Positions 10,810-22,182 of a stretch of 64,000 bases of DNA are shown piece by piece. Position 1 is the stretch's first letter. Each line of letters begins with the position of its first letter. The position numbers were made by a program, and so were the translations under genes. The notes beneath the pieces were generated by a model. It saw only the letters and a list, made by a program, of their open reading frames with translations. It was not told where the DNA came from and ran no database searches. The stretch covers positions 1,405,179 through 1,469,178 of the forward strand of contig NW_006763135.1 in NCBI RefSeq assembly GCF_000264905.1, in the 5' to 3' direction. Source of the stretch: Stereum hirsutum FP-91666 SS1 (taxonomy: Eukaryota > Basidiomycota > Agaricomycetes > Russulales > Stereaceae).

Positions 10810-13119
10810 ATGGCGATGTATGGCGCTCCAAATGTCTACCCCAGCAGCCCCATCATGGCACCGTCGAGTCCTTTGATGATGTCGCAGCAGCAACCACAGC
10901 CTTTCTCACCTAACAATGGTCAGCCGATCCAGGCGGGGCAAATCACCTATACATCGACGACCACCCCTGAGGGCAGGATCATCTACCATCCTTTCAAGTC
11001 AGCACAATTCACTAGATTTTGTGCTTGTATTTGCCGTACTAACCGTCGTCGTACGATCGTTATCATATGTTCAGAGCTGTCCCAGCGAGGTATGGTGGGC
11101 CTGTGTTAGACGCCGTCGACGGAAGCTAATCTCGTCCGCGCAGCTATCAGACTCCGAATGGTGTCGTGACGGGCATCCAGTGGATCCCCGCGGAAGCAAC
11201 TAGGTATGTTAGATTCTACGGCAAGCTTGCAGTGCTTTTGCTCACAACACCGTTCTTTGTAGTGTGGTCCCTCAAGGTGCTGTACCAGCGAACGCGGTAG
11301 CTATCACCCTCTTTCTTTGCGAATGGATTGAGCTGACGCACGTTTTAGGAATTCGAAGCCTCCTGGAGGGGTGGAAGTCATAGCAGACAAAGCGACAGGG
11401 CCCAGAGGGAATGGTTAGTACCCTCTGCCTTCGGGTAGGTGTATGTACTGACGTCATTACGTCACCACCAGGCAGAAGGACGAAGAGAGGCGCCGAAGGA
11501 AGGAGGAAAAAGAGGCAGCCAAACGAGTTGCTCAATGGGACAAGGAACGTCGAACCGACAGAGAAGACAGGGAATACCGCCGTGCTGGCCAGAGGCTCAG
11601 CGGGAATTATAGCGCCGTACCCGCGGTGGCTGGTTCCACTGGAAGTGGAGGCTACTCTAACCCCTACAGCACTGGTGAACTCGAATCGCGTCTCGACAAT
11701 TTCGACGGTCTCGGACGCAGGGACTACCAACGTGAACGTAGGAACAGTGGCTATGGTCGCAACCGCCAGAGTGGTTCGTATGGCGTCGATGACCGCGGGG
11801 AGCCATACAGCGCCGTACCCTACAGCGCGAGTGCAGGTCCCTACACCTCTGCTGGCTACCCTGCTGGACAGCGCCCTGCCTCTCCTTACAGTATGCCGGG
11901 CAACTTTGGGCCTCCATCTCCTAGGGCGGCCTCTGCTCCCCTTGGATATCCCTCCTCGCCTTCGCGTGCGGCTACAGATATCTATCAGCGTTCTGCCTCG
12001 CCTTACCACGGACCCAGCACCATCCCCAGCGTCTATAACGATGGTGGTCAGCGCTCCAGAGCTCCGTCGCCCATGCCCATGCCAGGTGGTATAGGTGGTA
12101 TAGGTGGTGGTATAGGTGGTGGCGGTTTCTCGCGTTCGCGTGCAGCCTCCCCCATCCCTGGTGCGGTCCCTTATGCTCGCTCCAGGGCTGCGTCACCCAA
12201 CCCCGGCTATATTCCTCGCTCCAGAGCTGCCTCTCCCGTCCCAGGATACGGTGCTGGAGGATACGGCTCTGGGATGCCCCAGGCCACGATCCCCGGTCGT
12301 GGTCCCTCTCCTCGTCCCTCTCCTCGCATGGGCGGAAACGCCGCGTTGATGTCTTACCCGCAAGACACTCAACAACCACTTCGCCCTCCCGAGGGTTTCA
12401 ACCGTCCACCTAACCTTGCCCAAGCCTATACCTGGTTCGACATCATGAAGATTCAAGACATGGACGACTTCTTCGATACTATGCCCAGGATGCCCCTCGT
12501 CTTGGTGCCACACGATGTGTACCACGAGGATTGGATCCGGTTCATGCAGGTTCGTCCTCGTTTCGTTCACCGCCAGAGCTAGAATATATGTATTGACAAT
12601 GTGACATGTCGCTAGGATCTTGGTCTTGCCTGGGCTGGCAAGCTACCCACCGCCGATCCCGGCCGTGCGGGCCACAATCCCAGGCGCTCCAGGATGACCT
12701 CGGAGCTGATCGACCTGTGGAACACCTCGTTCTTCATCCAGCGTGGTGTCGAGGTCGTGCTCTTCAAAGGTCGCGAGCGTCGCTCCGGAACACACGCCGG
12801 CATCGTCGAGGCTCGTCTTCCTGGCTTCGACTCTGACGACGAAGATTCCTCCTCTGAGTCGTCCTCCGAGTCTGATTCTGATCTTTCAGACGATCGGTAT
12901 GGTCGAGGCGTGGCGTCACCCTATGGCCCGTACGGCCGCCAACCGGACCCGTACTCTTCTGAGGTTCGGGATGCGAAGAGGAGGCGCCGCGAGAGGAAGC
13001 AGGAGAAGAAGCGTAGGCATAAGGAGAAGAAGGCGAAGAAGAAGGCCTTGGAGAGGGAAAAGAAGTATGCGTTGTACATCACCTGCGTTCCCCTCAGAGA
13101 CGGCGGAGCAGTTTACTGA
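10810..13119 (+). CDS. Uncharacterised low-complexity protein with a conserved C-terminal block
   Basis: Seven exons: 10810-10997, 11075-11089, 11144-11203, 11263-11296, 11349-11413, 11472-12549 and 12616-13119 (647 residues). The N-terminal two thirds are Pro/Ser/Gly/Tyr-rich with several copies of an (S)RSRAASP motif, a likely phosphorylated disordered region. Then comes a folded-looking block of about 110 residues (YTWFDIMKIQDMDDFFDTMP ... LVPHDVYHEDWIRFMQ ... LIDLWNTSFFIQRGVEVVLF). The end is an acidic serine tract followed by a very lysine-rich tail that could act as a nuclear localisation or RNA-binding segment. I do not recognise a named family. The splice structure and frame are well supported. 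Confidence 0.8.
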
Positions 13120-13508
13120 ACGGTCCAGTGAGGAGCTTATGAAGTGATCCAGCACGATCTTGTACGTTTTCGTTCGTAACCTGCGTCGGCCAGCTATGAT
13201 GTTGTTGTATATTATATGCCACTCGCTGCATGTCTTGCCCTACTGTTTGGTTTATCTATCCTCAGGACCTCTGTTGCTTCTCAATGTCTTGTATGCGCGG
13301 AATTGTACGGCTAGGATCGATGTACATATTAGAATTATGATTCATCTGGACAGTCATAGTGCAAGCAAACGGAAGCTTCCTCCATCAACAAAGTTGAGTC
13401 GTGCTATGAAGAGTCCACAAGGTAGTATACCACGAGGATGTGAATGACGATGGGGTCCGAGACATGATAAATACATCCTGAAGCCACGAAGATAGCATGA
13501 GGGCATAA
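13120..13508. other. Convergent 3' intergenic region (389 bp)
   Basis: Shared 3' flank of the gene above and RAT1. Nothing gene-like seen. Confidence 0.5.
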
Positions 13509-16500
13509 TTAGTAGTAACCGCCACGACCTCTGCCCCGTCCGGAGGAAGCACCATACGTGGACGATCCCCCACGGCCAGAGTAAGCTCCGTATCCAGATC
13601 CGTTGCTGCGATCGTTTGTGTAGCCACCGTAACCATCATGGTCGCTATATCCTCCTCCTCCTCCTCCGCTGTATCCCCCTCTCGGACCTCCTCGACCATA
13701 CGAAGCACTTGACGAGCCACCATAAGCACCACCGTTGTACGAAGAGCCTCCCCTGCCTCCTCGAGCATTTTGATAGCCTCCATTGTAGGTCGACGCAGGT
13801 GGTCGAGAGTCGTAGTTTCCGTAACCGCCACGGTTTCCGTAGCTCTGAGGCAAAGGGTAGCCGCCGGAGGGTCGGGGAGTGTATGAAGGAGGACCTTGTT
13901 GGTACGTAGATGGCCCTCGAGAGTAGGAGCCGCCACCACCTCCGCCACGTGCTCCTTGTTGTCTAGCCGCACTGTACGAAGATGGCATAGAGCCGTAGTG
14001 CGCCTGGCTGGCAAATGTTGAAGCATGGCCACCAAAGTCGTTTCGGGGACCTCCCCGGCCACGGCCACGGCCGCCTCTTCTGGTGAGCTCAAGATCGTGA
14101 GACGTAAGAACTCGTGGAGGTCGTCGGGCACCAGAGAGCATAACAGAGCGATGTGGGGTTGCTTGCGAGGGGAAGATGTACAGGGCAGACAGAGTACGGT
14201 CATGAGGAATATCAGGCAGATTCTCGGAACTCAGCGGGCTGGTGTACGTCGACCCCGGGATACAGTCAGGATTTGGTAGGACGAAGCCGCTCATACCCTT
14301 GCTCGTGCTGGGATTCAAAGGGATTGGCTGAAAAAGAGAAGGGTGAGTTGTCAGCACTAAGCAATGGGCTTTCACTGACTCGAACTCACCTCCTGTGATT
14401 TCTTCTTCCCATACAAGGTCTCCAAGAATGGGTAGAGAGGATGCTCTTCCGACGTAAAGAGGACATCATGGCCCCACTGATTACGACGTACCTCGTCTTC
14501 ACTGAGCTTGGGATAGTGCAACGCCATGGCGTCCAACAATCGAGCTTGGTCGATGAAAGGTAAGAGAGCAACACCTTGCCAGGCCATCCGCTTGCCGTTC
14601 ATGTCAATGTCGAAGGTGAGAGGGTAGAAGTCGATGATGGGAGAGTCCTCTTCAGTCATTAATGGATGGAAGACCGAAGGAATGTGCTTCCGACTGTTAC
14701 GTTGACAAGAATTAGTCTTTAAGCTATTTGTAGTACGATGAATCCGTACCTTGAGGTAGGGAACACTCCCATGAGTTGTTCGTATGGCTTGAACGGTTGA
14801 CCTTTATCGAAGGTGATGGTCATGGATGCGACATCCTCGAAATCGGCCGCGAATGGCGCGAAGTGGAAAGGATAGTACCACTGCCACGAGGGCGTCTGAC
14901 GATTTTATCTCAGTACCGATCATACCGGGGAGGGGGGTGTTGAGGAGCTCACCCCTTGGTAATAGTAACACAAAACCCATGCCAGTCCTTGGACGTAGCA
15001 ATATGTCACCCTGGAAAACCGCGAAAGTCAGTCGTGATTTAGACAGGAAGATGTCGAGCTGGGACGCACTTTTTCCTAAACTCTAAGTCCGACCGGTCGA
15101 CACCGAACTTTTGGAGATAATAACGCTCCTTATACCCGGGTTCCCAGAGCCTACAAGGCAATGTTCAGACGATGACGACAGTGGTAGATAGGCACAGCAT
15201 GACTCACTTTACAGTGTCCTCCTGCTCGACCGTACCATCATTGTTCACTTTTAGGGCCAAAGCCTTCTTCGCCACCTCAGCGTCCTCTGGATTGTCCGGC
15301 TCATCGTCCGCATTCGCGATGTCCTCGTCGATGATATCGTCGGTAGCTTGTGTTTGATCCTGTTGTACCTCTTCGAAAGAGCGTTTCTTACCCACAACAG
15401 ACAGATCGTCTTGATCCATAGGAGTATCCGTTCCAGTGTGCTCCGAACCAGCGTCATCGACGGACATAGGTTGCGCGCCTCCGAGACCAGACACGTCGCC
15501 CTGGACTGGCTCCAGTTTCACGAGAGGCAGTGAATCAGCGACAGGTTCAGATTTCGTGACAGGCGCGGGGAGAGAAGGGAGAGCAACCGCAGGCTTTGCC
15601 GGCAACGAAGGACGTTTTGCAGGCATCAAGTTGGCCATTTCGGCCTTCAATGTCTCAGCGGCGCTCATGTTAGCCAGCCGAATGGCTGCACGATTAGCAA
15701 CGACATCGCTAGCCGAGCCAGCTAATGCCTGAGCTGCGCTTGATACATTGCGGGCCGCTTCCTCAGTCTTTGGGCCGCCAAGGCCAATGGAATCAGCCTT
15801 CGCAGCAAAATCTTCAGAAAGTACGACGGAGTTCGGGTTACTGGTCAGCTGTAGGTTGGGGGATGGTCCTTCGGTTCCAACATGTACGATCTTTGCCCGT
15901 TTCGTGGCTTGTTTCTGTCGTTCGCGCTCCTCATTGTTGGACTTCTGACGCTGCTCCGCTAACGTATCCAAGACGGACATTAGATCAGATGCCTGTAGGA
16001 CAGTGAGTGATGTGCTTACCTTCACGGCGGCGGCGGAAAATTCCATCCTCTCGTCTTGCCAACGCTTCGAGTATGATCTCAGCGCGAGACAGAACGAGTT
16101 CTCCGTGATTGGTGACATATCCACCCATCCTGGGTAACTCATCCTTCCAAATCTCCAAAAGAGTGTCGATTGCCCCTTCACGAATTTCCAAAGAAGGCAG
16201 ATGGGGCAGGAAGTCGTTTCCGACAAAGAAAATCAGAAGTACCCAATCATCGATCGCCATTTCCAAGTTGAATGGAAATGGCACCTGGGGGACGTTCAAC
16301 TCTACTTCTAGGTATTCGCGCAAAATAGCGACGTCGAGGAAGATGAAAGGCTTCTTCTCCGGGGCCTTCTTTGCGACAGCGCCTGGCTTGGGTCCAGGAC
16401 ACTGAGCCGCATAATGACCGTCTTCGCCGCAGATGCGACACGCTTGACTGTTTGCTTGTGAGAATACGTCCTCGCGGAGGACTTTGAAATAAGGTTCGTG

Positions 16501-17728
16501 AGTAGCCAGGGCGAGCATAATCAAGTCCGCATCCTGAATAGAGGCTGCAGTTAGATTGTGTCGCTGTGTAGACGAGTGACAGCGTACCAGTCCATAGATG
16601 ACGTGACGAGTGTTCGGATCGTGGCCCGCATGAGACCGTTGCCGCCTGATGTAGTCCATAATCTTGTGTTCACCTTCACCGGGAACACTAGCATCGGAGA
16701 TGATGACTTCCAGCTAAACAACAGAAATCAGACTCATATCTAACGCGCCAAGTTTTCAGACTCGCCTGCTTCCACCCAGGATCATTATTCATCTTCTGAA
16801 CGACCCAGTAACGCAAGGATGTCGCAAGGAAGTCCATGAACGGTGTACCGGGCGTGATGGCATTGGAATCCCAGGATTTCTTGTTCTTCTCTTCTTCGCT
16901 CAAAGTCTTGCCCATCGCTTCAAAGGTCAATAAATGCGTCAATATATGTCTAAAACAACTAGGGGCGCTTTTTTGTTGTTGCAAAAAATAGACGACTCAC
17001 ACTCCCATATAGCGATGGATTCCTTCCGAGCATCATCTTTGTCTTTAGCCTCCTGCGCAGAGCGGAATCGTCTCGACCTTTGCTGGTTCATCTTCGCACG
17101 AGGGGCGACACCATCTGATAGTACATTAACCGTTATGATGATAACAAGGATGCGGGGGAGAGCTTGAGACCGTACCAATTGCCATGAACAAGATTTTGCG
17201 TGGTCGGACCATGTTTACGACACGTTCTGTGTACTTGAACACCTCTACCATCATCTCGGCCTCAGTCTCCGGAGCAGGCTAGACGAAAGTAACATATATG
17301 TTGGCATGGACCGAGGAAGAACAGAGCTGCGCGCACAAACCTTGCCCTCCGGATGCGTGCATGGGTGAACCTGGGGACAAGCGCTGAAATGTCAGAACTA
17401 GCATCCGTGGAGACAAATAGCACGTACAATTCCGTTCATATCAAGGTATAGGTTGTCGTACTCCTCCTTGTTGGGATTCGGTTTCGTGATGTCGACAGGC
17501 ACTGAGACCTCATTCCCGTCTTCGTCCATTATTTTCTCGTCGTCTTCCTCAGCTACCGGGAGAACTAGAGTACAAGTTTCATGAGTCCATATGAAAACTG
17601 TATTGAGGGCTTTAAACAGACCAATTTTGGGATATTTTTTGCTCAGCCATCTAAAGAGTGCGGGAACGCCCTGTAAAATGTAGGCTCAGCAACGAGACTC
17701 GAAAGCGCATCAATTGGAAACGCACCAT
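13509..17728 (-). CDS. RAT1: 5'-3' exoribonuclease 2 (Rat1/Xrn2)
   Basis: Fifteen exons on the minus strand: 17728-17726, 17670-17622, 17564-17428, 17370-17341, 17278-17176, 17114-17001, 16917-16766, 16713-16588, 16533-16020, 15958-15208, 15150-15070, 15010-14953, 14895-14750, 14693-14390 and 14327-13509 (1128 residues). The N-terminus [17 protein letters not shown] and [11 protein letters not shown], the nuclease core with [13 protein letters not shown], and the C-terminal [18 protein letters not shown] and [15 protein letters not shown] blocks identify XRN2/Rat1. A CCHC knuckle ([14 protein letters not shown]) lies near residue 270. The end is a long RGG/Gly-Tyr-rich tail. Rat1 is the nuclear exonuclease that trims rRNA and ends RNA polymerase II transcription. 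Exon 1 holds only the ATG. The intron at 16714-16765 has a GC donor. Confidence 0.97.
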
Positions 17729-18069
17729 GATGAATTACAGAGAGTTATGCAGATTAATACACAGCAGAAAGCAGCGCCAAATAAGTAGACTTTTAAAACG
17801 CTCGATTGTCAAAGAATGAAGAAAGAAGTTGAGAGACGATGGGTGTTCAAGCGCAAGGCTCGGACTGAGGCAAGCGGGAAATCTGACGTGATGCGTCCAG
17901 CCACGTGAGAGTTCCGTCCGAGTATGGTAACTGCTGTAAGTGACTCGAAAGCCGGAACAGAAAGTCAAGCATTTCTTGTCAACATCTCAGCTCTTCGAGG
18001 TACGCCGACTCAAAGTAAGTCGGTCAATGGCTTCTATGTCGCGATCTCTGTTTCTTATACCGATCTAGA
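17729..18069. promoter_or_regulatory. Divergent promoter region of RAT1 and GCD2
   Basis: 341 bp separate the two start codons, so both promoters must lie here. A GTAAGT at about 18015 in the plus-strand leader may belong to a 5' UTR intron of the GCD2 gene. No clear TATA box. Confidence 0.5.
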
Positions 18070-19904
18070 ATGTTGCTCGCACCCGTCTCGTCACCACTCC
18101 ACACACCCCCTACCTCACATTCGCACACGAACGGTATGAATGGATCGAGCGGACTAAATGGCGCAGAAATTTCTGGCGAGCCCTCCATGTCTAAACCCAT
18201 CTCTCAACATAATCTCTCCCATCCTCCACCCGCCAATAAATCGCAAAAGCAAATGACCAAAGCCGAACGAAGGGAAATGCAGGAAGCTCAGCGAGCAGCA
18301 AAAGCGGCGAAGACTGCTGCCGGCGGAGGAAGCCAGCAGGGAGGTGGAGGGAAGACTACAGGGGTAAAACAGGCACAACAACAACTATCAAATTCCAGTA
18401 CAGCGCAGCAGAAGAAGGGTGGTAGGGGAGAGGGTGTAGGATCTACGAAGGGTGGCGTAGTTGTTACGGCCGCCACAACTGGTAAAATTGGGAAGGGAGA
18501 GTCTTCAAAGGCAGCGGCAGCTGGGTCGGAAATCGCTATAGGGCGCTCGCGCGGTCTACGGATCTTTTCACACTTTGCGCTTCAAAAGACTCAGTCGCAT
18601 GTGCCAAAAGGCGATATACATCCTGCCATCGCGAGACTCGGCCTCAAGTTCGCGGAGTTTAAGATTTGTGGCGCAAATGCAAGGTGTATAGCGACGCTCT
18701 CTGCCTTCAAAGAGGTCAGCGTCTTTCGTCTTTTTTTTTTTCAGCTCACTTGGACGATCATAGCTGACCACTTCTTTCTGAATTAGGTCGTACAAGACTA
18801 CGTTACGCCACAAAACAACACACTCTCGCGGCATCTCATGACGCATTTGTCTGCACAAATCAGTCATCTAGTTTCTGCTCGACCTATGTCGGTCACTATG
18901 GGCAATGCTATCCGACAACTGAAGTTAGAGATCAGCGGGTCGGACATAGACCTTCCAGAGCAAGATGTATGTACTCGTGATCGTAGATTATCATCCTCTA
19001 TCATCGTTGACTGATGTCGCTCACGTACAGGCTAAAGACGAAATTTGCCTATGGATCGACAACTACATCAGGGATCGAATCATTATCGCAGATCAAGTAA
19101 TCCAGGAAACTGCTGTGAAGAAAATCCACAACGGAGATGTTATATTAACTTACGCACGGTACGTCTTGCGAGCGCGCGCCTGTTCATACCACGCTAACGT
19201 ATCGGTTTTGAACAGCTCATCAGTTGTTGAGAAAGTGCTCCTGGAAGCTTGGTCGGAGGGAACGCAGTTCTCTGTCGTCGTGGTCGATTCAAGACCTATG
19301 CTGGAAGGTATGCAACGTCGCTTCTCTCTCTATGGGATCCCACTCACGCAACACGTCAGGCAAACGTCTACTATCGGTACTCGCTTCTGCTGGCCTTCCT
19401 TGCTCTTATGTTCTCCTTCCCTCGCTGGGCTCCATCATCACGGAAGTTTCCACGGTATTCGTCGGTGCGCATTCAATAAATTCAAACGGAGCCGTGTACT
19501 CGCGAGCCGGGACCGCGCTGGTCGCTATGATGGCCAAACAACACTCCGTCCCGGTCGTTGTGTGCTGCGAGACGTACAAATTCAGTGAGGGTGTGCAATT
19601 GGACAGTTTCACGAAGAACGAGCTTGGTATGGTCGCTCCCGACTATCTCCGCGCAAACATATAATTAATCTCATACATTCATCCGTCCTCGATAGCTCCA
19701 GTTAGCGACATCTTTTCCTCTTTTCCCCTTAACAAATCGCCCGAGGCCCTCGTCCTTCACAACAGGCCGAACCTTGAAATTCTCAACCCACTATACGACC
19801 TCACCCCACCCTCAAGTATCACCGCTGTTGTTACCGAAGTCGGCGTCATTCCCCCGGATTCTATCAGCAGCATACCCCTCGCACTCGGCCGTCAGAGCAT
19901 CTGA
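18070..19904 (+). CDS. GCD2: Translation initiation factor eIF2B subunit delta
   Basis: Six exons: 18070-18714, 18787-18966, 19031-19158, 19216-19307, 19360-19626 and 19696-19904 (506 residues). The first about 160 residues are a low-complexity, Lys/Gln/Gly-rich region with a basic KAERREMQEAQRAAKAAK segment, typical of the delta subunit. The rest is the eIF2B regulatory fold shared by alpha, beta and delta: HPAIARLGLKFAEFKICGAN, GDVILTYARSSVVEKVL, VVVDSRPMLEGK, VFVGAHSINSNGAVYSRAGT and a C-terminal ITAVVTEVGVIPPDS. eIF2B exchanges GDP for GTP on eIF2 and is the target of the integrated stress response. The ATG used is the first in the open frame; an upstream exon is not excluded. Confidence 0.93.
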
Positions 19905-20227
19905 TCCCGGCTCTGCTTGTATCTCGGCCTTTTTTATCTGCGCTATCTTCGTCATTCTTCCACAGAGTTCCTTTGCTTTCACGTTCTTCAATTACCAAAA
20001 GTTGTCCCCAATAGTAGTATAGTCAGAGCATCAAATTGTAGGAGTTGTATTCATCTTCAAGAGTTTGTTCGTGACATGTAACTTATCGCATTGTTGCAGT
20101 CGATAGTGTTGTTATAGCCGGTAGAAGTCTCTAAATGTATCTGATTGTAAACGACATCTGCCATCTGGCCTTCTATGGTAGTTTATAATGTAGCGCGCTA
20201 ATCTCCCAGAATTCATCGTTTATATTA

Positions 20228-20451
20228 GCCTCGTTCAAAGTTGAGGTCGACGACATCAGCAAACGACTATTCGATAACTTTCGAAGAGCGTTTGATGGGA
20301 GCTCAAGAGCGCTTTTCGTGGAGATGCCGAAAAACAGCTCGATAACTCGCACGGCATCTCAAGCGCGGGCCTTGAGCCCACAACAAATGCTCTTAGACTC
20401 TTGTTCAGTAGTTATTCGACGGTCCACTTGAGCTTCAACTTTGAACGAGGC
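20228..20451. mobile_element. Foldback MITE with terminal inverted repeats and TTA target duplication
   Basis: The ends are a 17-bp perfect inverted repeat beginning GCCTCGTTCAAAGTTGA, flanked on both sides by TTA (20225-20227 and 20452-20454). The interior is itself a diverged long palindrome, with an inner pair GAGATGCCG / CGGCATCTC near the centre. Size, lack of coding capacity, inverted ends and a TTA duplication fit a non-autonomous DNA transposon; a TWA duplication is known for the PIF/Harbinger superfamily. Superfamily assignment rests on the duplication alone. Confidence 0.7.
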
Positions 20452-20780
20452 TTATTGCCAGCACTCAGCCTTGGTCCTTGCGCGCCACACTTCGGGATCT
20501 TCCGGAATCTTCAGTAGGTTCAACCTTACGCCACAGCGATCGCGAGCGCCACAGAACGCAAACAGAAAGGGTCAATATCGATATTGCACCTTGTCAAGGA
20601 TGACCATACATTGATGAGATTCGACCACGTAAAAAGGTCCGTAAAACCCAGATAAGACATACACTAGACCCAAGCACGATACTTCACTAGAAACAAGTTC
20701 TCCCGCAAAGACTACATTGTAGTAAGGAAAGAAATTGAAGAATGACAGAAGATCAGGTCCTCTATGTCTCCTACTTGTAG

Positions 20781-20858
20781 ACAGGCGTAGCTCAGGCGTT
20801 GAAGTGCCAGGTGATACCGTTGAGTACCCCAACGCTCTCGGGTTCAAATTCGGTAAAA
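20781..20858 (+). other. tRNA-like remnant (A box and B box)
   Basis: TAGCTCAGGCG (about 20788) resembles an RNA polymerase III A box and GGTTCAAATTC (20841-20851) a B box, about 53 nt apart as in tRNAs. The T stem and the acceptor stem do not pair well, so this is not an intact tRNA gene. It is more likely a tRNA pseudogene or the head of a tRNA-derived SINE. Confidence 0.35.
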
Positions 20859-22182
20859 ACGGCCGGAGAAAGGTCTACAGAGCGGTATGATGAGGAGCCA
20901 CCTTTGAAGCTTGCTAGTCTAGATTGATTAAAGGGCTCACCCAGGTCGTAGTAGCCGCAGCCAGGGCACGAGTAATAGTTAAAGGCCAGATTTACCGGGC
21001 TGTCTCGTCACCACTGAAGGACCCTGAAGGCGTCTGTCACGAGAAGAGGCCGTAGATGGGACAAGAGATAGAATTCTGTTATAGCACAGTGAGTATATGA
21101 ACCGTAGATTTGTCCGAGTACATTACTCAAAACAAGTGGATCCAACAGCAACGAGAGGAGCGAATGCGTGGAGAATAACTGGTTCGTACCCAGGAGGAGA
21201 GACCATGGGAGCTACTAGGCGTCACTCCCAACCTAGATGATCATGACGAGCCATCAAATGCTGAAAGTCTGAAAATCCCGAGCTTAGCGTTGGCTTACTA
21301 CAATGACCATAGAACCATCCAGATGACACTCGGCTTGGCATCGTTTCACCCCGAAGCTCAACCAAAACCTTCGAGCTTCGAAACCGGAGACCTTCAACCC
21401 GCTCATCAGGGAGGCGCGTTGTCTATGAAACTGCAAGGAGGGCATGAATAGTTGTTTGAACAGGCGCTATACGCGGGAAGCACTTCGGGATGGCATTTTC
21501 ACTGGTCCGAACAAAATAAGATATGGTAAGGGTAGACAAACAACACGAGGGTCAACGAAAGTCTGGAAGTCTCCCTGGAGGCGCTCGGTCGCGGGTCATA
21601 TTTCACAAAACAATCTCATCAGTAACATGAAGACATAGAATAGATTACTCATGAAAAGTTCTGCGGGTGTAGTCAAAGTATCCATATGTTCCGTGTTTCG
21701 CTGGCAGTCCTGATGCGCCGTCGGCTAGTCCAAGGGTAAAATCGACAGAGCTTTTACTATACGAACCGAATGTATTCTGGAGCAAGTCAAGTCGCAGACG
21801 TCTTGAAACTTTCCGATCAGTCCGCCTGACACGCCTCACAAATAGAACCGTCCTTACGCCACATGGCTAGGGACAAAACGCTGTATAATGACAAGAACGC
21901 GAACGGGCCTGAGATGGCACAATTCGGCGACTAGGATGCTATAACGCACTAGAATGACAATGTCAGAGATGGAAAAGTAGTGGGATGAGAAGGGGCTAAA
22001 GAATAAGAAGGAGAAACGTGTAAGTAGTACCGCGTCTGTGAAGACAAGAATCCAGAGTCAAAAGACGTGAGCCGAGTAGGAAAGAATAGGTCGCGTAAGA
22101 AGGCACATCCAGAACGAACGTACAACTAATCTGAGAGTAGATAGGGCAGGACAGGTCGAGACGGAGCAGGCCGCACCATAAC

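Larger units (their letters stand above)
19905..22182. other. Gene-free stretch (2.3 kb) with small repeats
   Basis: No supportable coding frame. It contains a 224-bp foldback element (20228-20451) and a tRNA-like A-box/B-box sequence (about 20781-20858), both listed separately. The remainder, 20.9-22.1 kb, shows only short unconvincing frames and may be decayed mobile DNA. Confidence 0.55.

Noticed and set aside
13385..14203. Long open frame of 272 codons overlapping the RAT1 C-terminus on the same strand
   Set aside because: It is a shifted reading of the Gly/Arg-rich repeat tail of RAT1; the other frame continues the exonuclease.
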